The notes under the pieces: generated by a model
Database searches by the model: none
Told to the model about the DNA's origin: nothing
What the model saw: only the letters and a program-made list of their open reading frames with translations
From: an uncultured Burkholderiales bacterium
GTDB lineage: Bacteria; Pseudomonadota; Gammaproteobacteria; Burkholderiales; Burkholderiaceae
Direction: 5' to 3'
Length of the DNA: 64,000 nucleotides
Assembly (NCBI GenBank): GCA_946480465.1
Contig: CAMLJY010000007.1
Coordinates: 1 to 64,000, forward strand
Shown: positions 34,452-43,737 of the stretch, in pieces
Numbering within the stretch: position 1 is the first letter of the stretch
Layout: the number at the start of each line of letters is the position of its first letter
Translations under genes and position numbers: made by a program

Positions 34452-34503
34452 TTAGCCCGAGTGTGTTGACCAAGGTCTATGAGTTGTTGCGGCTCGCTAT
34501 CCC

Positions 34504-35400
34504 TCATTTGCCCTTGGGCCCAAACCTCCTCATCAAGTCACAAAACAACTCCGCCGCCGGCGTCATCGGCAGATCCGCCCGCCGCACCAGCACGATCGGC
34601 GGCGCCGCCAGCTTCTCTTTCAACGGCAGCGTCCTCAACGCATCCTTCAGCGGCGCAAACTCCCCCCACTGCACCGGCAGCATTGCCACGATGTCGGTGG
34701 ACGCCAGCGCCACCATCATCGACAGCGCCGAATGCGCCCGCAGCACCACGGTGGGCTCCCCCAGCCGGTGCCGCGCGAACAGCTGCTGCAGGTCGTTCTC
34801 GGTGTTGTAGTCGATCGACGTTGTCGCCCATTCCGCGCCCGCCAGCTCCTTCAGTGACCGGGCCTGCGCCAGCGGGTGATCTCTTCGGGCAACCACCGCC
34901 CGCGTGTTCTTGAGCAGCAGCTCCACGTTCAGCCCCGGCGCGGGCGGGGTGTGGGGCGCGGCGCCGATGTAGAAGTCGATGGTGCCGGCGCGCAGCGCGC
35001 GTTCCACGTCCGGGAACAGGCCTTCGATCAGGCGCAGCTTCACGCGCGGGTAGCGGCGGCGGAACTGGGGCAGGGCGTGGGGCAGCATGCCCACGTGGGG
35101 CATGATCGACAGGCCCGCCACCAGCTCGCCGGCGTCGTCGCCCTGGGTTTGCGCCAGCTCGTCTTTTGCGCGGCGCAGTTCGTTCACCACCGCGCTGGCG
35201 CGCTGGTGGAACAGCTCGCCCAGGGCCGTGAGCTTCATGCCCCGCGCATCGCGCTCGAACAGCACCACGCCCAGTTCCCGCTCCAGCGCGCGCACGCTGC
35301 GCGTCAGGTTCGGTTGCGGGGTGTCCAACCGGCGGGCCGCAGCGCTCAGGCTGCCATGCTGGACGATCGCGACCATGTCCTGCAGTTGATCCAGCTTCAT
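34504..35400 (-). CDS. LysR family transcriptional regulator
   Basis: The 298-residue protein has an N-terminal LysR HTH (MKLDQLQDMVAIVQHGSLSA, then AARRLDTPQPNLTRSVRALE) and a periplasmic-binding-like effector domain (DFYIGAAPHTPP, LASTDIVAMLPVQW). It is divergent from the SDR-ligase operon across 181 bp, the usual arrangement for a LysR activator and its targets. Confidence 0.9.
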   Translation of the reverse strand: MKLDQLQDMVAIVQHGSLSAAARRLDTPQPNLTRSVRALERELGVVLFERDARGMKLTALGELFHQRASAVVNELRRAKDELAQTQGDDAGELVAGLSIMPHVGMLPHALPQFRRRYPRVKLRLIEGLFPDVERALRAGTIDFYIGAAPHTPPAPGLNVELLLKNTRAVVARRDHPLAQARSLKELAGAEWATTSIDYNTENDLQQLFARHRLGEPTVVLRAHSALSMMVALASTDIVAMLPVQWGEFAPLKDALRTLPLKEKLAAPPIVLVRRADLPMTPAAELFCDLMRRFGPKGK

Positions 35401-35581
35401 CGCTTCCCTCGCTCCGCGCCCTTCGCTGTGGTGGCCTGTCGCATCCCGTGCTGTGGGTCGTGCCAGGGGATACGAAAACAGAATGGCCGGCGCGATTCTG
35501 CCATCTTCACCGCATGGCCTCGTCTCCCTACAGTGGCCCCCAGACCCCCGATTCCACATCCCCCACGGAGACACATTCATC

Positions 35582-36343
35582 ATGCAGGCAAGGAAGACGG
35601 CGCTGGTGACCGGCGGTGCCACCGGCATCGGCCGCAGCGCGGTGCTGGCGCTGGCGGCGGCCGGGTACGACGTTGCGATCAACTACGGCTCCAGCGCGGC
35701 CCGCGCGCGGGAAGTGGCTTCCGAGGCGGAGCAGCTGGGCGCCAAGACGCTGCTGCTGCAGTGCGACGTGAGCGACGACAACGCCGTGCGCGCCATGATG
35801 CGCAAGATCGACGAGGCCTTCGGCAAGCTGGACGCGCTGGTGAACAACGCCGGCACCACGGCCACCTGGAAGGTGCGCGACCTGGAAAGCCTGGACATGG
35901 CCGAGTGGGACCGCACGTTTGCGGTCAACGTGCGCGGCACCTTCCAGGTCACGCGCGCGGCGGTGCCGCTGCTGAAGAAGGGGCTGAACCCCGCGGTTGT
36001 GAACACCGCCAGCATTGTGGGCCTGCGCCCCGGGCCGCAGCCGCTGCCCTATGCGGCCAGCAAGGCGGCCGTGGTCAACCTCACCAAGACCCTGGCCTGG
36101 AACCTCGGGCCCGAGATCCGCGTGAATGCCGTGGCCCCCGGCTGGATGGAAGGCGAGTGGATGGAACGCATGCTGGGCGACAAGTACGACGACCTGATGG
36201 GCAAGCGCGCCCGCGCCACGCCGCTGCGCCGCTGCGTCACGGCCGACGACGTGGCCGAGAGCATGCTGTCGCTGATCCAGGGCCACCGCTTCATGACGGG
36301 CGAAATACTCGTCATCGACGGCGGCTTCACCAGCTCCACCTGA
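35582..36343 (+). CDS. Short-chain dehydrogenase/reductase
   Basis: The 253-residue SDR has the cofactor motif TGGATGIGRS, the NNAG motif, catalytic Ser (NTASIVGL) and YAASK, and the ending MTGEILVIDGGF. A basic or neutral residue after the second strand leaves NAD versus NADP open. First gene of an operon with an acyl ligase, amidohydrolase, thiolase and enoyl-CoA hydratase; it may oxidise a hydroxyacyl intermediate. Confidence 0.88.
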   Translation: MQARKTALVTGGATGIGRSAVLALAAAGYDVAINYGSSAARAREVASEAEQLGAKTLLLQCDVSDDNAVRAMMRKIDEAFGKLDALVNNAGTTATWKVRDLESLDMAEWDRTFAVNVRGTFQVTRAAVPLLKKGLNPAVVNTASIVGLRPGPQPLPYAASKAAVVNLTKTLAWNLGPEIRVNAVAPGWMEGEWMERMLGDKYDDLMGKRARATPLRRCVTADDVAESMLSLIQGHRFMTGEILVIDGGFTSST

Positions 36344-36362
36344 GCAGCAAGGAACCCGCACC

Positions 36363-38018
36363 ATGCTGCAAGGCTTCGTTCCCTTTCCGGCTGATTTTGC
36401 GCAGCGCTACCGCGCGCGCGGCTACTGGCGCGACCAGTCGCTGGCGCAAGAGTTTGGCGCGGTGTTCCAGCGCTTTGCCGAACGCACCGCGTTGATCGAC
36501 GGCGAGCGCCACTACAGCTATGCCGATGTCGACCGCTTGTCCGACAACCTGGCGCTCAACCTCTATGCGCTGGGCCTGCGCCCGCTGGACCGCGTGGTGC
36601 CCACGCTGCCCAACGTGGCCGAGTTCGTCATCCTGTATTTCGCGCTGCAGAAGCTGGGCTGCATTCCCATCGCGGCGCTGGTGACGCACCGCTTCCTGGA
36701 GATCAACCAGTTCGTCGAGCTGTCGCAGGCGCGCTGCTGCGTCTACCCGCAGCGGCTGGGTGACTTTGAATTCGGACCCATGGTGCAGCGGGTGCAGTCG
36801 GCCCACGCATGCCTCACGCGGCGGCTGGTGCTGGGCACGGCGGGAGAGGGCGAACATTCATTGGTCGACTTGATCGAGCGGCCGGCCACGCTGGACCGCA
36901 GCGTGCTGGACGGCATCCGCATCGATCCGGCCGACCCGTGCATCTTCCAGCTCTCGGGCGGCACCACCGGCATCCCCAAGCTGATTCCGCGCACCAACAA
37001 CGACTACGCCTACAACTCAAAGATCGCGGCCCAGGTGGCGATGGTGGATGCCGAATCGGTGTTGCTGCTGGTGCTGCCCATCGCGCACAACCTGCCGCTG
37101 GCCTGCCCGGGCATCCAGGGTTTCATGTTCCAGGGCGGCAAGGTGGTGGTGCATGCCGGCACCAAGCCGCACGAACTTTTCGCGCTGATCCAGAAGCACC
37201 GCGTTACGCACCTGAAGGTGGTGCCGGCGCTGCTGATCCGGCTGATCAACGACCCGTCGATCGTCGGCTACGACCTGTCCTCGCTGAAGCAGATCCAGAG
37301 CGGCGGCCAGCGCATGCAGCCCGAGGTGCGCAAGCGCACGCGTGAACTGATTCCCACCGCCTTCGTGCAGGAGAACTTCGGCATGTCCGAAGGGCTGCTG
37401 ATGTTCGTGCGCGAAGGCGACCCGGCCGAGGTGCTGGACGAGACCTGCGGCCGCCCGGTGTGCGCGGACGACGAGGTGAAGCTGCTGGACGACGAGGGCC
37501 GCGAGGTGCCCGATGGCGAGGTGGGCGAGCTGGCCTGCCGGGGCCCCTACACGCTGCGCGGCTACTACGGCGTGCCCGAGTACAACGCGCGCCAGTTCAC
37601 GCCCGATGGTTTCTACCGCTCGGGCGACCTGATGCGGCGGCACAAGTCAGGCAACTACATCGTCGAGGGGCGCAAGAAGGATCTCATCAACCGCGGCGGC
37701 GAAAAGATCAGCGCCGAAGAGGTGGAGAACCTGATCCTGATGCACCCCGCGGTGCAGAACGTGGCCTGCGTTCCCATGCCCGACGCGGCGATGGGCGAGC
37801 GCATGTGCGCCTGCGTGGTGCTGAAGAAGGGGCAGTCGCTGGCCTTGCCTGAGCTGGTGGCCTTTCTGCTGGAACGCGAGATCGCGAAGTTCAAGCTGCC
37901 CGAGCGGCTGCAGGTGTTCGCGGACTTTCCGGTGTCGACCTTCGGCAAGGTGTCGAAGAAGGCCCTGGCCGAGACCGTGGCCAAGGACCTGGCGACGGCC
38001 ACCGCTGCCGCCGCCTAA
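36363..38018 (+). CDS. Aryl acid AMP-forming ligase (EntE-like)
   Basis: The 551-residue adenylate-forming enzyme resembles 2,3-dihydroxybenzoate-AMP ligases. It has QLSGGTTGIPKLIPRTNNDY, the HNLPLACPG loop, QENFGMSEGL, YRSGDL, and KDLINRGGEKISAEEVEN with the C-terminal catalytic lysine near FGKVSKKAL. In siderophore loci EntE loads a carrier protein, but here no carrier protein or peptide synthetase is present. A CoA-ligase role on an aromatic or phenylpropanoid acid before the thiolase and hydratase is more likely. Confidence 0.85.
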   Translation: MLQGFVPFPADFAQRYRARGYWRDQSLAQEFGAVFQRFAERTALIDGERHYSYADVDRLSDNLALNLYALGLRPLDRVVPTLPNVAEFVILYFALQKLGCIPIAALVTHRFLEINQFVELSQARCCVYPQRLGDFEFGPMVQRVQSAHACLTRRLVLGTAGEGEHSLVDLIERPATLDRSVLDGIRIDPADPCIFQLSGGTTGIPKLIPRTNNDYAYNSKIAAQVAMVDAESVLLLVLPIAHNLPLACPGIQGFMFQGGKVVVHAGTKPHELFALIQKHRVTHLKVVPALLIRLINDPSIVGYDLSSLKQIQSGGQRMQPEVRKRTRELIPTAFVQENFGMSEGLLMFVREGDPAEVLDETCGRPVCADDEVKLLDDEGREVPDGEVGELACRGPYTLRGYYGVPEYNARQFTPDGFYRSGDLMRRHKSGNYIVEGRKKDLINRGGEKISAEEVENLILMHPAVQNVACVPMPDAAMGERMCACVVLKKGQSLALPELVAFLLEREIAKFKLPERLQVFADFPVSTFGKVSKKALAETVAKDLATATAAAA

Positions 38019-38035
38019 CTCACGAGATAAACGTC

Positions 38036-38878
38036 ATGCGCATCATCGACCTGCATTGCTACCCGGGCACCCAGGCCTGGATCGACGCCCAGGGCCCGTA
38101 CCCCGAAGCCCTGGCCACCTACTGGAAGCGCAACTGGGTGGCCAAGCCCGAAGACGAGGTGATCGCCGAATTCGCCGCTGCCGGCGTGCAGGCCTGCCTG
38201 GTGGCGCTGGACCTGGAAACCACCGTGGCCACGCCGCCCTGCGACAACGACTACGTGCACGGCATGTGGAAGCGCCACCCCGATCGCATCTTGCAGTGCT
38301 GGGGCGCGGTGGAGCCGGCCAAGGGCGAGATCGCCATCCGCCAGGTGCGGCACGCGGTGAACGACCTGGGCTTCATCGGCTTCCACTTCCACCCCATCAT
38401 GCAGCACTTCGCCGTGAACGATCGGCGTTATTACCCGCTGTTCGAGGAGATCGCTTCGCTGGGCGCCGCGGTGATGGTCGACGTGGGCACCACCGGCATG
38501 GGCGCGGGCATGCCGGGCGGGCACGGGGCGCGCATCCGCCATGCTCACCCCTCGGCCATCGACGACCTGGCGGCGGATTTTCCGAAGCTGCAGATCATCA
38601 TGGCCCACCCTGGCTGGCCCTGGGTGGACGAGACCACCGCGGTGGCGCTGCACAAGGGCAATGTGTACTGGGAAATGTCGGGCTGGGCGCCCAAGCACTT
38701 TCCCGGCAACCTGAAGGTGGACATCCGCGGCCGGCTGCAGGACAAGATCATGTTCGGCAGCGATTACCCCAGCCTGCCGTATGAACGAATCCTGCGCGAA
38801 TGGGCCGAATTGGGCTATGCCGATGCGGTGATGGAGAAGGTCTTCCACGGCAATGCCGAACGGGTGCTGGGGCTGTGA
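38036..38878 (+). CDS. Amidohydrolase family 2 protein (ACMSD-like fold)
   Basis: The 280-residue protein has amidohydrolase-2 features: FIGFHFHPI, IIMAHPGWPWVDE, and MFGSDYPSLPYERIL with the terminal metal-ligand Asp. The first metal motif, normally HxH, reads DLHCYPG, so the second His is replaced by Tyr. Relatives decarboxylate or hydrolyse aromatic catabolites. The changed motif may alter metal use. Its stop overlaps the thiolase start. Confidence 0.8.
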   Translation: MRIIDLHCYPGTQAWIDAQGPYPEALATYWKRNWVAKPEDEVIAEFAAAGVQACLVALDLETTVATPPCDNDYVHGMWKRHPDRILQCWGAVEPAKGEIAIRQVRHAVNDLGFIGFHFHPIMQHFAVNDRRYYPLFEEIASLGAAVMVDVGTTGMGAGMPGGHGARIRHAHPSAIDDLAADFPKLQIIMAHPGWPWVDETTAVALHKGNVYWEMSGWAPKHFPGNLKVDIRGRLQDKIMFGSDYPSLPYERILREWAELGYADAVMEKVFHGNAERVLGL

Positions 38879-40083
38879 TGGACGTCTTCTTGTGCGACGG
38901 CGTCCGCACGCCCATCGGCCGCTACGGCGGCGCCTTGTCCGGCGTGCGGACGGACGACCTGGCGGCGCTGCCCATCACCGCGCTGATGCAGCGGCAGCCC
39001 CAGTTGGACCCGGCCGCCATCGACGAGGTGTACCTGGGCTGCGTGAACCAGGCCGGTGAAGACAACCGCAACGTGGCCCGCATGGCCGCGCTGCTGGCCG
39101 GCCTGCCGCCCACGGTGCCCGCGGCCACGGTGAACCGCCTGTGCGGCTCGGGGCTGGAAGCCATTGCCAGCGCGGCGCGCGCGATGGCGCTGGGGCAGGT
39201 CGACCTGGCCATTGCCGGCGGTGTCGAAAGCATGAGCCGCGCGCCTTTCGTGATGCCGAAGGCGGCCAACCCCTTCTCGCGCCATGCCGAGATCCACGAC
39301 TCCACCATCGGCTGGCGCTTCGTGAACCCGCGCATGAAGGAGATGTACGGTGTCGATGCCATGGGCGACACGGCCGAGAACGTGGCCGCCGAGCACCGCA
39401 TCTTCCGCAGCGACCAGGACGCCTTCGCGCTGCGCAGCCAGCAGCGCGCCGCGCGGGCGCAGGCCGCCGGCATGTTCGCCGAAGAGATCGTGCCGGTGCC
39501 GGTGCCGGGCAAACGCAAAGGTGAAACTCAGCTGGTGAGCGTGGACGAGCACCCGCGCCCGGACACCACGCCCGACACGCTGGCCAAGCTGCAGCCCAGC
39601 TTCCGCGACGGCGGCACGGTGACGGCGGGCAATTCATCCGGCGTCAATGACGGCGCGGCCGCGGTGCTGCTGGCGAACGCGAAGTTGGTGGCCGCGCATG
39701 GGCTGAAGCCGCTGGCGCGCATCACCGCCATCGCCACCGCGGGCGTGGAGCCGCGGGTGATGGGCATCGGCCCCGTGCCGGCGGTGCGCAAGCTGCTGGC
39801 CCACACGGGGCTCAACATCCGCGATTTCGACACCATCGAGTTGAACGAGGCATTTGCGGCCCAGGGCCTGGCGGTGATGCGGGCGCTGGGCTTGTCGGAC
39901 GCGGCCGAGCACGTCAACCCGAACGGCGGCGCCATTGCGCTGGGCCATCCGCTGGGCATGTCCGGCATCCGCCTGGTGCTGACGGCCGCGCGCCAGTTGC
40001 TGCGCACCGGCGGCCGGCGCGCGCTGTGCACCATGTGCATCGGCGTCGGGCAGGGCATTGCGCTGTCCCTGGAGCGGGCATGA
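38878..40083 (+). CDS. Acetyl-CoA acyltransferase (beta-ketoadipyl-CoA thiolase-like)
   Basis: This 401-residue thiolase starts at the ATG overlapping the previous stop. It carries the nucleophile Cys in VNRLCGSGLEAI, ELNEAFAAQGLAV, NPNGGAIALGHPLGMSG and the second active Cys in CTMCIGVGQG. The insert MKEMYGVDAMGDTAENVA resembles PcaF-type thiolases, which release acetyl-CoA from beta-ketoadipyl-CoA or a related acyl-CoA. It fits beta-oxidation of an aromatic side chain or ring-cleavage product. Confidence 0.92.
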   Translation: MDVFLCDGVRTPIGRYGGALSGVRTDDLAALPITALMQRQPQLDPAAIDEVYLGCVNQAGEDNRNVARMAALLAGLPPTVPAATVNRLCGSGLEAIASAARAMALGQVDLAIAGGVESMSRAPFVMPKAANPFSRHAEIHDSTIGWRFVNPRMKEMYGVDAMGDTAENVAAEHRIFRSDQDAFALRSQQRAARAQAAGMFAEEIVPVPVPGKRKGETQLVSVDEHPRPDTTPDTLAKLQPSFRDGGTVTAGNSSGVNDGAAAVLLANAKLVAAHGLKPLARITAIATAGVEPRVMGIGPVPAVRKLLAHTGLNIRDFDTIELNEAFAAQGLAVMRALGLSDAAEHVNPNGGAIALGHPLGMSGIRLVLTAARQLLRTGGRRALCTMCIGVGQGIALSLERA

Positions 40084-40883
40084 CGGCGGGCACGGCGTCG
40101 CTGATCGAGCTGAGCCGCCCCGCGCCCGGCGTGGCCCTGCTGCGCCTGAACCGGCCCGAGGTGCTGAACGCGCTGAACCTGGCGCTGCGGCGCGCGCTGG
40201 CCTCACAGGTCAGCGTGCTGGACACCGACCCCAGCGTGCGCGCCATCGTGCTGGCGGGCGGCTCGAAGGCCTTCTGTGCCGGCGCCGACCTGCATGAATA
40301 CGCCGAAGCCACGCCGGAAGAGATCGTGCTGCGCGAAATGGACCGGCTGTGGGGCGCCATCGCGCACTGCCGCAAGCCCATCGTCGCCGCGGTGCGCGGC
40401 CACGCCTTGGGTGGCGGCTGTGAACTGGCGCTGCATGCCGACCTGGTGGTGGCCGGCGCATCGGCCCGCTTCGGCCAGCCCGAGGTGCTGCTGGGCCTGA
40501 TGCCCGGTGGCGGCGCCACGCAGCGGCTGGCACGCACCATCGGCAAGGCCCGTGCGATGCAGATGCTGCTGCTGGCCGATCCGCTGCCGGCGCTGAAGGC
40601 GCTGGAATGGGGCCTGGTGAACGAGGTGGTCGCCGACGAGCAGGTGGAGCCGCAGGCACTGGAGATCGCCGGCCGCATCGCCGCGCTGCCGGCGCTGGCC
40701 GTGCGCTTCATCAAGGAAGCCGTGCTGGAAAGCCAGAACGCGCCGCTGGAGCGCGGCCTGGCGCTGGAGCGCAAGAGCTTCCAGCTGCTGTTCGGCACGG
40801 CCGACCAGCGTGAAGGCGTGCAGGCCCGGCTGCAGAGGCGGCCGGCGCGATTCACACATCACGCCGCATCGGGTAAAGCCTGA
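40080..40883 (+). CDS. Enoyl-CoA hydratase/isomerase family protein
   Basis: The 267-residue crotonase overlaps the thiolase stop by 4 bp. It has the oxyanion-hole segments AGGSKAFCAGADLHEY and VRGHALGGGCELALHADLV, and GQPEVLLGLMPGGGATQRL with an acidic residue at the usual active-site position. It likely hydrates the unsaturated acyl-CoA made by the ligase step before thiolysis. Confidence 0.9.
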   Translation: MTAGTASLIELSRPAPGVALLRLNRPEVLNALNLALRRALASQVSVLDTDPSVRAIVLAGGSKAFCAGADLHEYAEATPEEIVLREMDRLWGAIAHCRKPIVAAVRGHALGGGCELALHADLVVAGASARFGQPEVLLGLMPGGGATQRLARTIGKARAMQMLLLADPLPALKALEWGLVNEVVADEQVEPQALEIAGRIAALPALAVRFIKEAVLESQNAPLERGLALERKSFQLLFGTADQREGVQARLQRRPARFTHHAASGKA

Positions 40884-40969
40884 GGCCGCGGGCCGTCCAT
40901 GCCCGCGTCACCGGCGCAGAATGAATGCAGAGCCGCTGAGATGTCCAGAAGACCGGCCGACCGAGCACC

Positions 40970-41893
40970 ATGAACATCAACACGATCGACCTGAACCTGT
41001 TCCTGGTGTTCCGGGCGATCTACGCCAGCCGCAGCGTCACCGCGGCCGGCGACCGGCTGTGCATGACGCAATCGGCCGTCAGCAATGCGCTCAAGCGCCT
41101 GCGCGACCGGTTCAACGACCCGCTGTTCGTGCGCACCTCGGCCGGCATGGTGCCCACGCCGATGGCTGACCAGCTGATCGGCCTGGTGGATGCTGGCGTG
41201 GCCAGCTTCACCCAGGCCATCGACCGCGCGCGCAAGTTCGACCCCGCCAGTGCCGACCGGCTGTTCCGCATCGCCATCAACGACATCGGCCAGCTGGTGA
41301 CGGTGCCGCGGCTGCTGTCCTCGGCGCGGCAGGCGGCGGCTGGCGTGCGGCTGGAGACGGTGGCGGCTTCTAACGCACAAGAGGCGCGCCAGCTGCTGCT
41401 GGACGGCGAGATCGACATCGCGCTGGGCAGCTGGGAACCCATGGGCACCGGTTTCCACCACAAGCGCCTGTTCGATGAAGACTGCTGCGTGCTGCTGAGC
41501 CGGCAGCATGCCATCCAGTCGCAGCGGCTCACGCTGGACGAGTACCTGGACAGCGAACACGTCAGCTACCGCCCCAGCGGCCGCACCGACAACACGCTGC
41601 AGGCCGCGCTGGTGCGCGAAGGCATCGCGGCGCGCCGGCGCGTGGTGCTCAGCGCCGCGCATGCGCTGGGGCTGGCGGCCATCGTCGCGCAGTCGACGCT
41701 GCTGCTCACCGTGCCGCGCCGGCTGGCGATGGCGATGGCCGAGCGCGGCGAGGACCTGCGCATTGCCGAGCTGCCCTTCGACGTCGAATCGTTCCCGATC
41801 TGGGCGCAATGGCACGACCGCTTCGATGCGGACGACGGCCACCGTTGGTTCCGTGGGCTGATGCTCGACGTGCTGAACCGCGAATTCGGCTGA
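40970..41893 (+). CDS. LysR family regulator (NodD/SyrM-like group)
   Basis: The 307-residue protein begins MNINTIDLNLFLVFRAIYAS with HTH RSVTAAGDRLCMTQSAVSNA and LKRLRDRFNDPLFVRTSAGM, features of the NodD/NahR/SyrM subgroup that senses aromatic or flavonoid inducers. It follows the hydratase by 86 bp in the same direction and could control that operon or the divergent genes ahead. Confidence 0.9.
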   Translation: MNINTIDLNLFLVFRAIYASRSVTAAGDRLCMTQSAVSNALKRLRDRFNDPLFVRTSAGMVPTPMADQLIGLVDAGVASFTQAIDRARKFDPASADRLFRIAINDIGQLVTVPRLLSSARQAAAGVRLETVAASNAQEARQLLLDGEIDIALGSWEPMGTGFHHKRLFDEDCCVLLSRQHAIQSQRLTLDEYLDSEHVSYRPSGRTDNTLQAALVREGIAARRRVVLSAAHALGLAAIVAQSTLLLTVPRRLAMAMAERGEDLRIAELPFDVESFPIWAQWHDRFDADDGHRWFRGLMLDVLNREFG

Positions 41894-42116
41894 CAGCCGC
41901 GGGCTGCCGGGGAAATGCCCGGCTATCCGTTCTTCGCCTTTTATTGCTCCACGGTAAATAATTGTCAATGAGCGCGTCCATTTGATCTGAATTGGGCTAT
42001 TTCTACTATTCGGTTTGTCGCATGGACCCCGAGGTGTATGCGCTTTTATGCTGCGCGCGGCCCCGATATTGGGGTCGAGTGGTTCAAATCCAAAGAACCA
42101 AATGGAGAGGAATCCA

Positions 42117-42740
42117 ATGCGCAAGCATCATCGCAAACTGGCCCTGGCGGCCTGCCTGGCACTGTCCAGTGCCTGGGCCAGCGCCGAAGTCATCACGCTG
42201 ACCTTCGAAGGGGCGACGGGCCTCGTCAACACCTACTACGGCGGCGGCACCGACAGCGACGGCCACGCCGGCGTCAACCTCGGCTTCAGCTTCGTCAATG
42301 GCATCGCCGTGGTCGACAACACCGGCGGCAATGCCTATGGCCCGCCGCTGATCAACGGGCCCAGCCCGCACACGGTGCTCAACCAAGTGCAGAACCAGGT
42401 GGTGATCAACCGTTCGTCGGGGTTCACCACCGGCTTTTCGCTGTACTACGTGTCGAGTGACGCCACGCTGACCACGGTGAACGTCTACAGCGGCCTGAAT
42501 GGCACCGGCACCTTGCTCGCAAGCTTCCCGCTGCCCGCAGCACCGCAGTGCACCACCGGCGCGTACTACTACTGCAACTGGCAGACCGCCGGGGCGGCGT
42601 TCAGCGGCACGGCGCGCTCGGTCACGCTGTCGGCGGTATCGCCCCCGCGCGAAGTGCACAGGATCTTCTATGACAACCTGACCTTCGGCGCCGCGGTGCC
42701 GATGCCTGCCTCGGGCAAGCCGTCGGCGCTCGGGCGCTGA
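42117..42740 (+). CDS. Exported protein resembling PEP-CTERM proteins, without anchor
   Basis: The 207-residue protein follows GGAGAGG and starts with a signal peptide (MRKHHRKLALAACLALSSAW, cut after ASA). The mature part is a beta-rich, Gly/Thr/Asn-rich domain (ITLTFEGATGLVNTYYGGG, VQNQVVINRSSGF, HRIFYDNLTFGA) like those of PEP-CTERM exported proteins. It ends VPMPASGKPSALGR, where the PEP motif, membrane helix and Arg tail would start, so the sorting tail seems lost or mutated and the product would be secreted. Confidence 0.65.
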   Translation: MRKHHRKLALAACLALSSAWASAEVITLTFEGATGLVNTYYGGGTDSDGHAGVNLGFSFVNGIAVVDNTGGNAYGPPLINGPSPHTVLNQVQNQVVINRSSGFTTGFSLYYVSSDATLTTVNVYSGLNGTGTLLASFPLPAAPQCTTGAYYYCNWQTAGAAFSGTARSVTLSAVSPPREVHRIFYDNLTFGAAVPMPASGKPSALGR

Positions 42741-42770
42741 GGCGGGCGCGGCCCGGATTCCAGGGCCGCG

Positions 42771-43697
42771 TCAGGCGCGCTGCAGCGCCTGGCTGCACAA
42801 CGCGTCCTCGATCCGGTGGCGCGTTGGTTGCGCCGCCTGCAGGCCGTTCTGCGTGCAGGCCAGGCTGGCGGCCACCACGGCATGCTCCAGCGCGCGGGCG
42901 TCGCCAAAGCCCTGGTTCAGCGCCGCGGCGAACACGCCGGCACAGGTGTCGCCGGCTCCGCTGGGGTCGACCACGTCCACCTGCAGCGCGCGGCGGCGCA
43001 GCTGCACGCCCCGGCTGTCGGCGATCAGCGCGCCGGTGGCCCCCAGTGTCAGAAGCACGCGGCAGTGCAGCTTCGCGGCCAGGCGCCGGGCTGATTCGGC
43101 CGCGCCTTCGCCATCGACCAGCAGGCGCAGCTGCGCGCAGCAACTGGCCAGGTCGGCTGCGTTGAGGATCACCCAGTCGAACACGCCCGGCGGCAGCGGG
43201 GTGGCGCGCCAGGGCGCTGCGTGCAGCAGCGTGCGGCAGCCCAGGGCACGGGCGCGGCGCGCCAGCGCGATGGACTCTTCGGCCGGCACCTCCAGCTGCA
43301 GCAGCAGGCTGCGGCAGCTGGCCAGTTCGTCGTCGGTGACCCAGTACGCGCGCACGCCGGCATTGGCGCCCGGCGCGATGACGGTGGCGCGGTCCCGGTC
43401 GCCGGCCAGCTGCAGCCAGGCCAGGCCCGTCGCGGTGCCGGCCAGGTGGCGCACGGGCCGCAGGTCGGTGCCGGCCAGGCGCAGGTTGTCCAGCGCGTGG
43501 TCGGCGAAGGCATCGTCACCCACGGCGCCCACCATCACGGTGGGCACGCCGAAGCGGCGCGCCGCATGCGCCTGGTTGGCGCCGCGGCCGCCGGGCGTGA
43601 TGGTGGCGATGCCGCCCACCACCGTGTCACCCGCGCGCGGCAATTGCGCCACCGGCACGGCGATGTTCATGGCAATGGAGCCGAACACCATCAGCAT
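42771..43697 (-). CDS. PfkB family carbohydrate kinase
   Basis: The 308-residue protein begins MLMVFGSIAMNIAVPVAQLP with the ribokinase signature PGGRGANQAHAARRFG and ends with the ATP/anion-hole motif VVDPSGAGDTCAGVF, holding the catalytic Asp. It phosphorylates a sugar or nucleoside. Placed at the 3' end of a ring-cleavage operon, it is the only sugar enzyme there, so it may act on a sugar freed from a glycosylated aromatic. Confidence 0.88.
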   Translation of the reverse strand: MLMVFGSIAMNIAVPVAQLPRAGDTVVGGIATITPGGRGANQAHAARRFGVPTVMVGAVGDDAFADHALDNLRLAGTDLRPVRHLAGTATGLAWLQLAGDRDRATVIAPGANAGVRAYWVTDDELASCRSLLLQLEVPAEESIALARRARALGCRTLLHAAPWRATPLPPGVFDWVILNAADLASCCAQLRLLVDGEGAAESARRLAAKLHCRVLLTLGATGALIADSRGVQLRRRALQVDVVDPSGAGDTCAGVFAAALNQGFGDARALEHAVVAASLACTQNGLQAAQPTRHRIEDALCSQALQRA

Positions 43698-43737
43698 GGC
43701 CGGCCCCCGGGTGCGCGCGGACGAAGGCGTCGGATGC

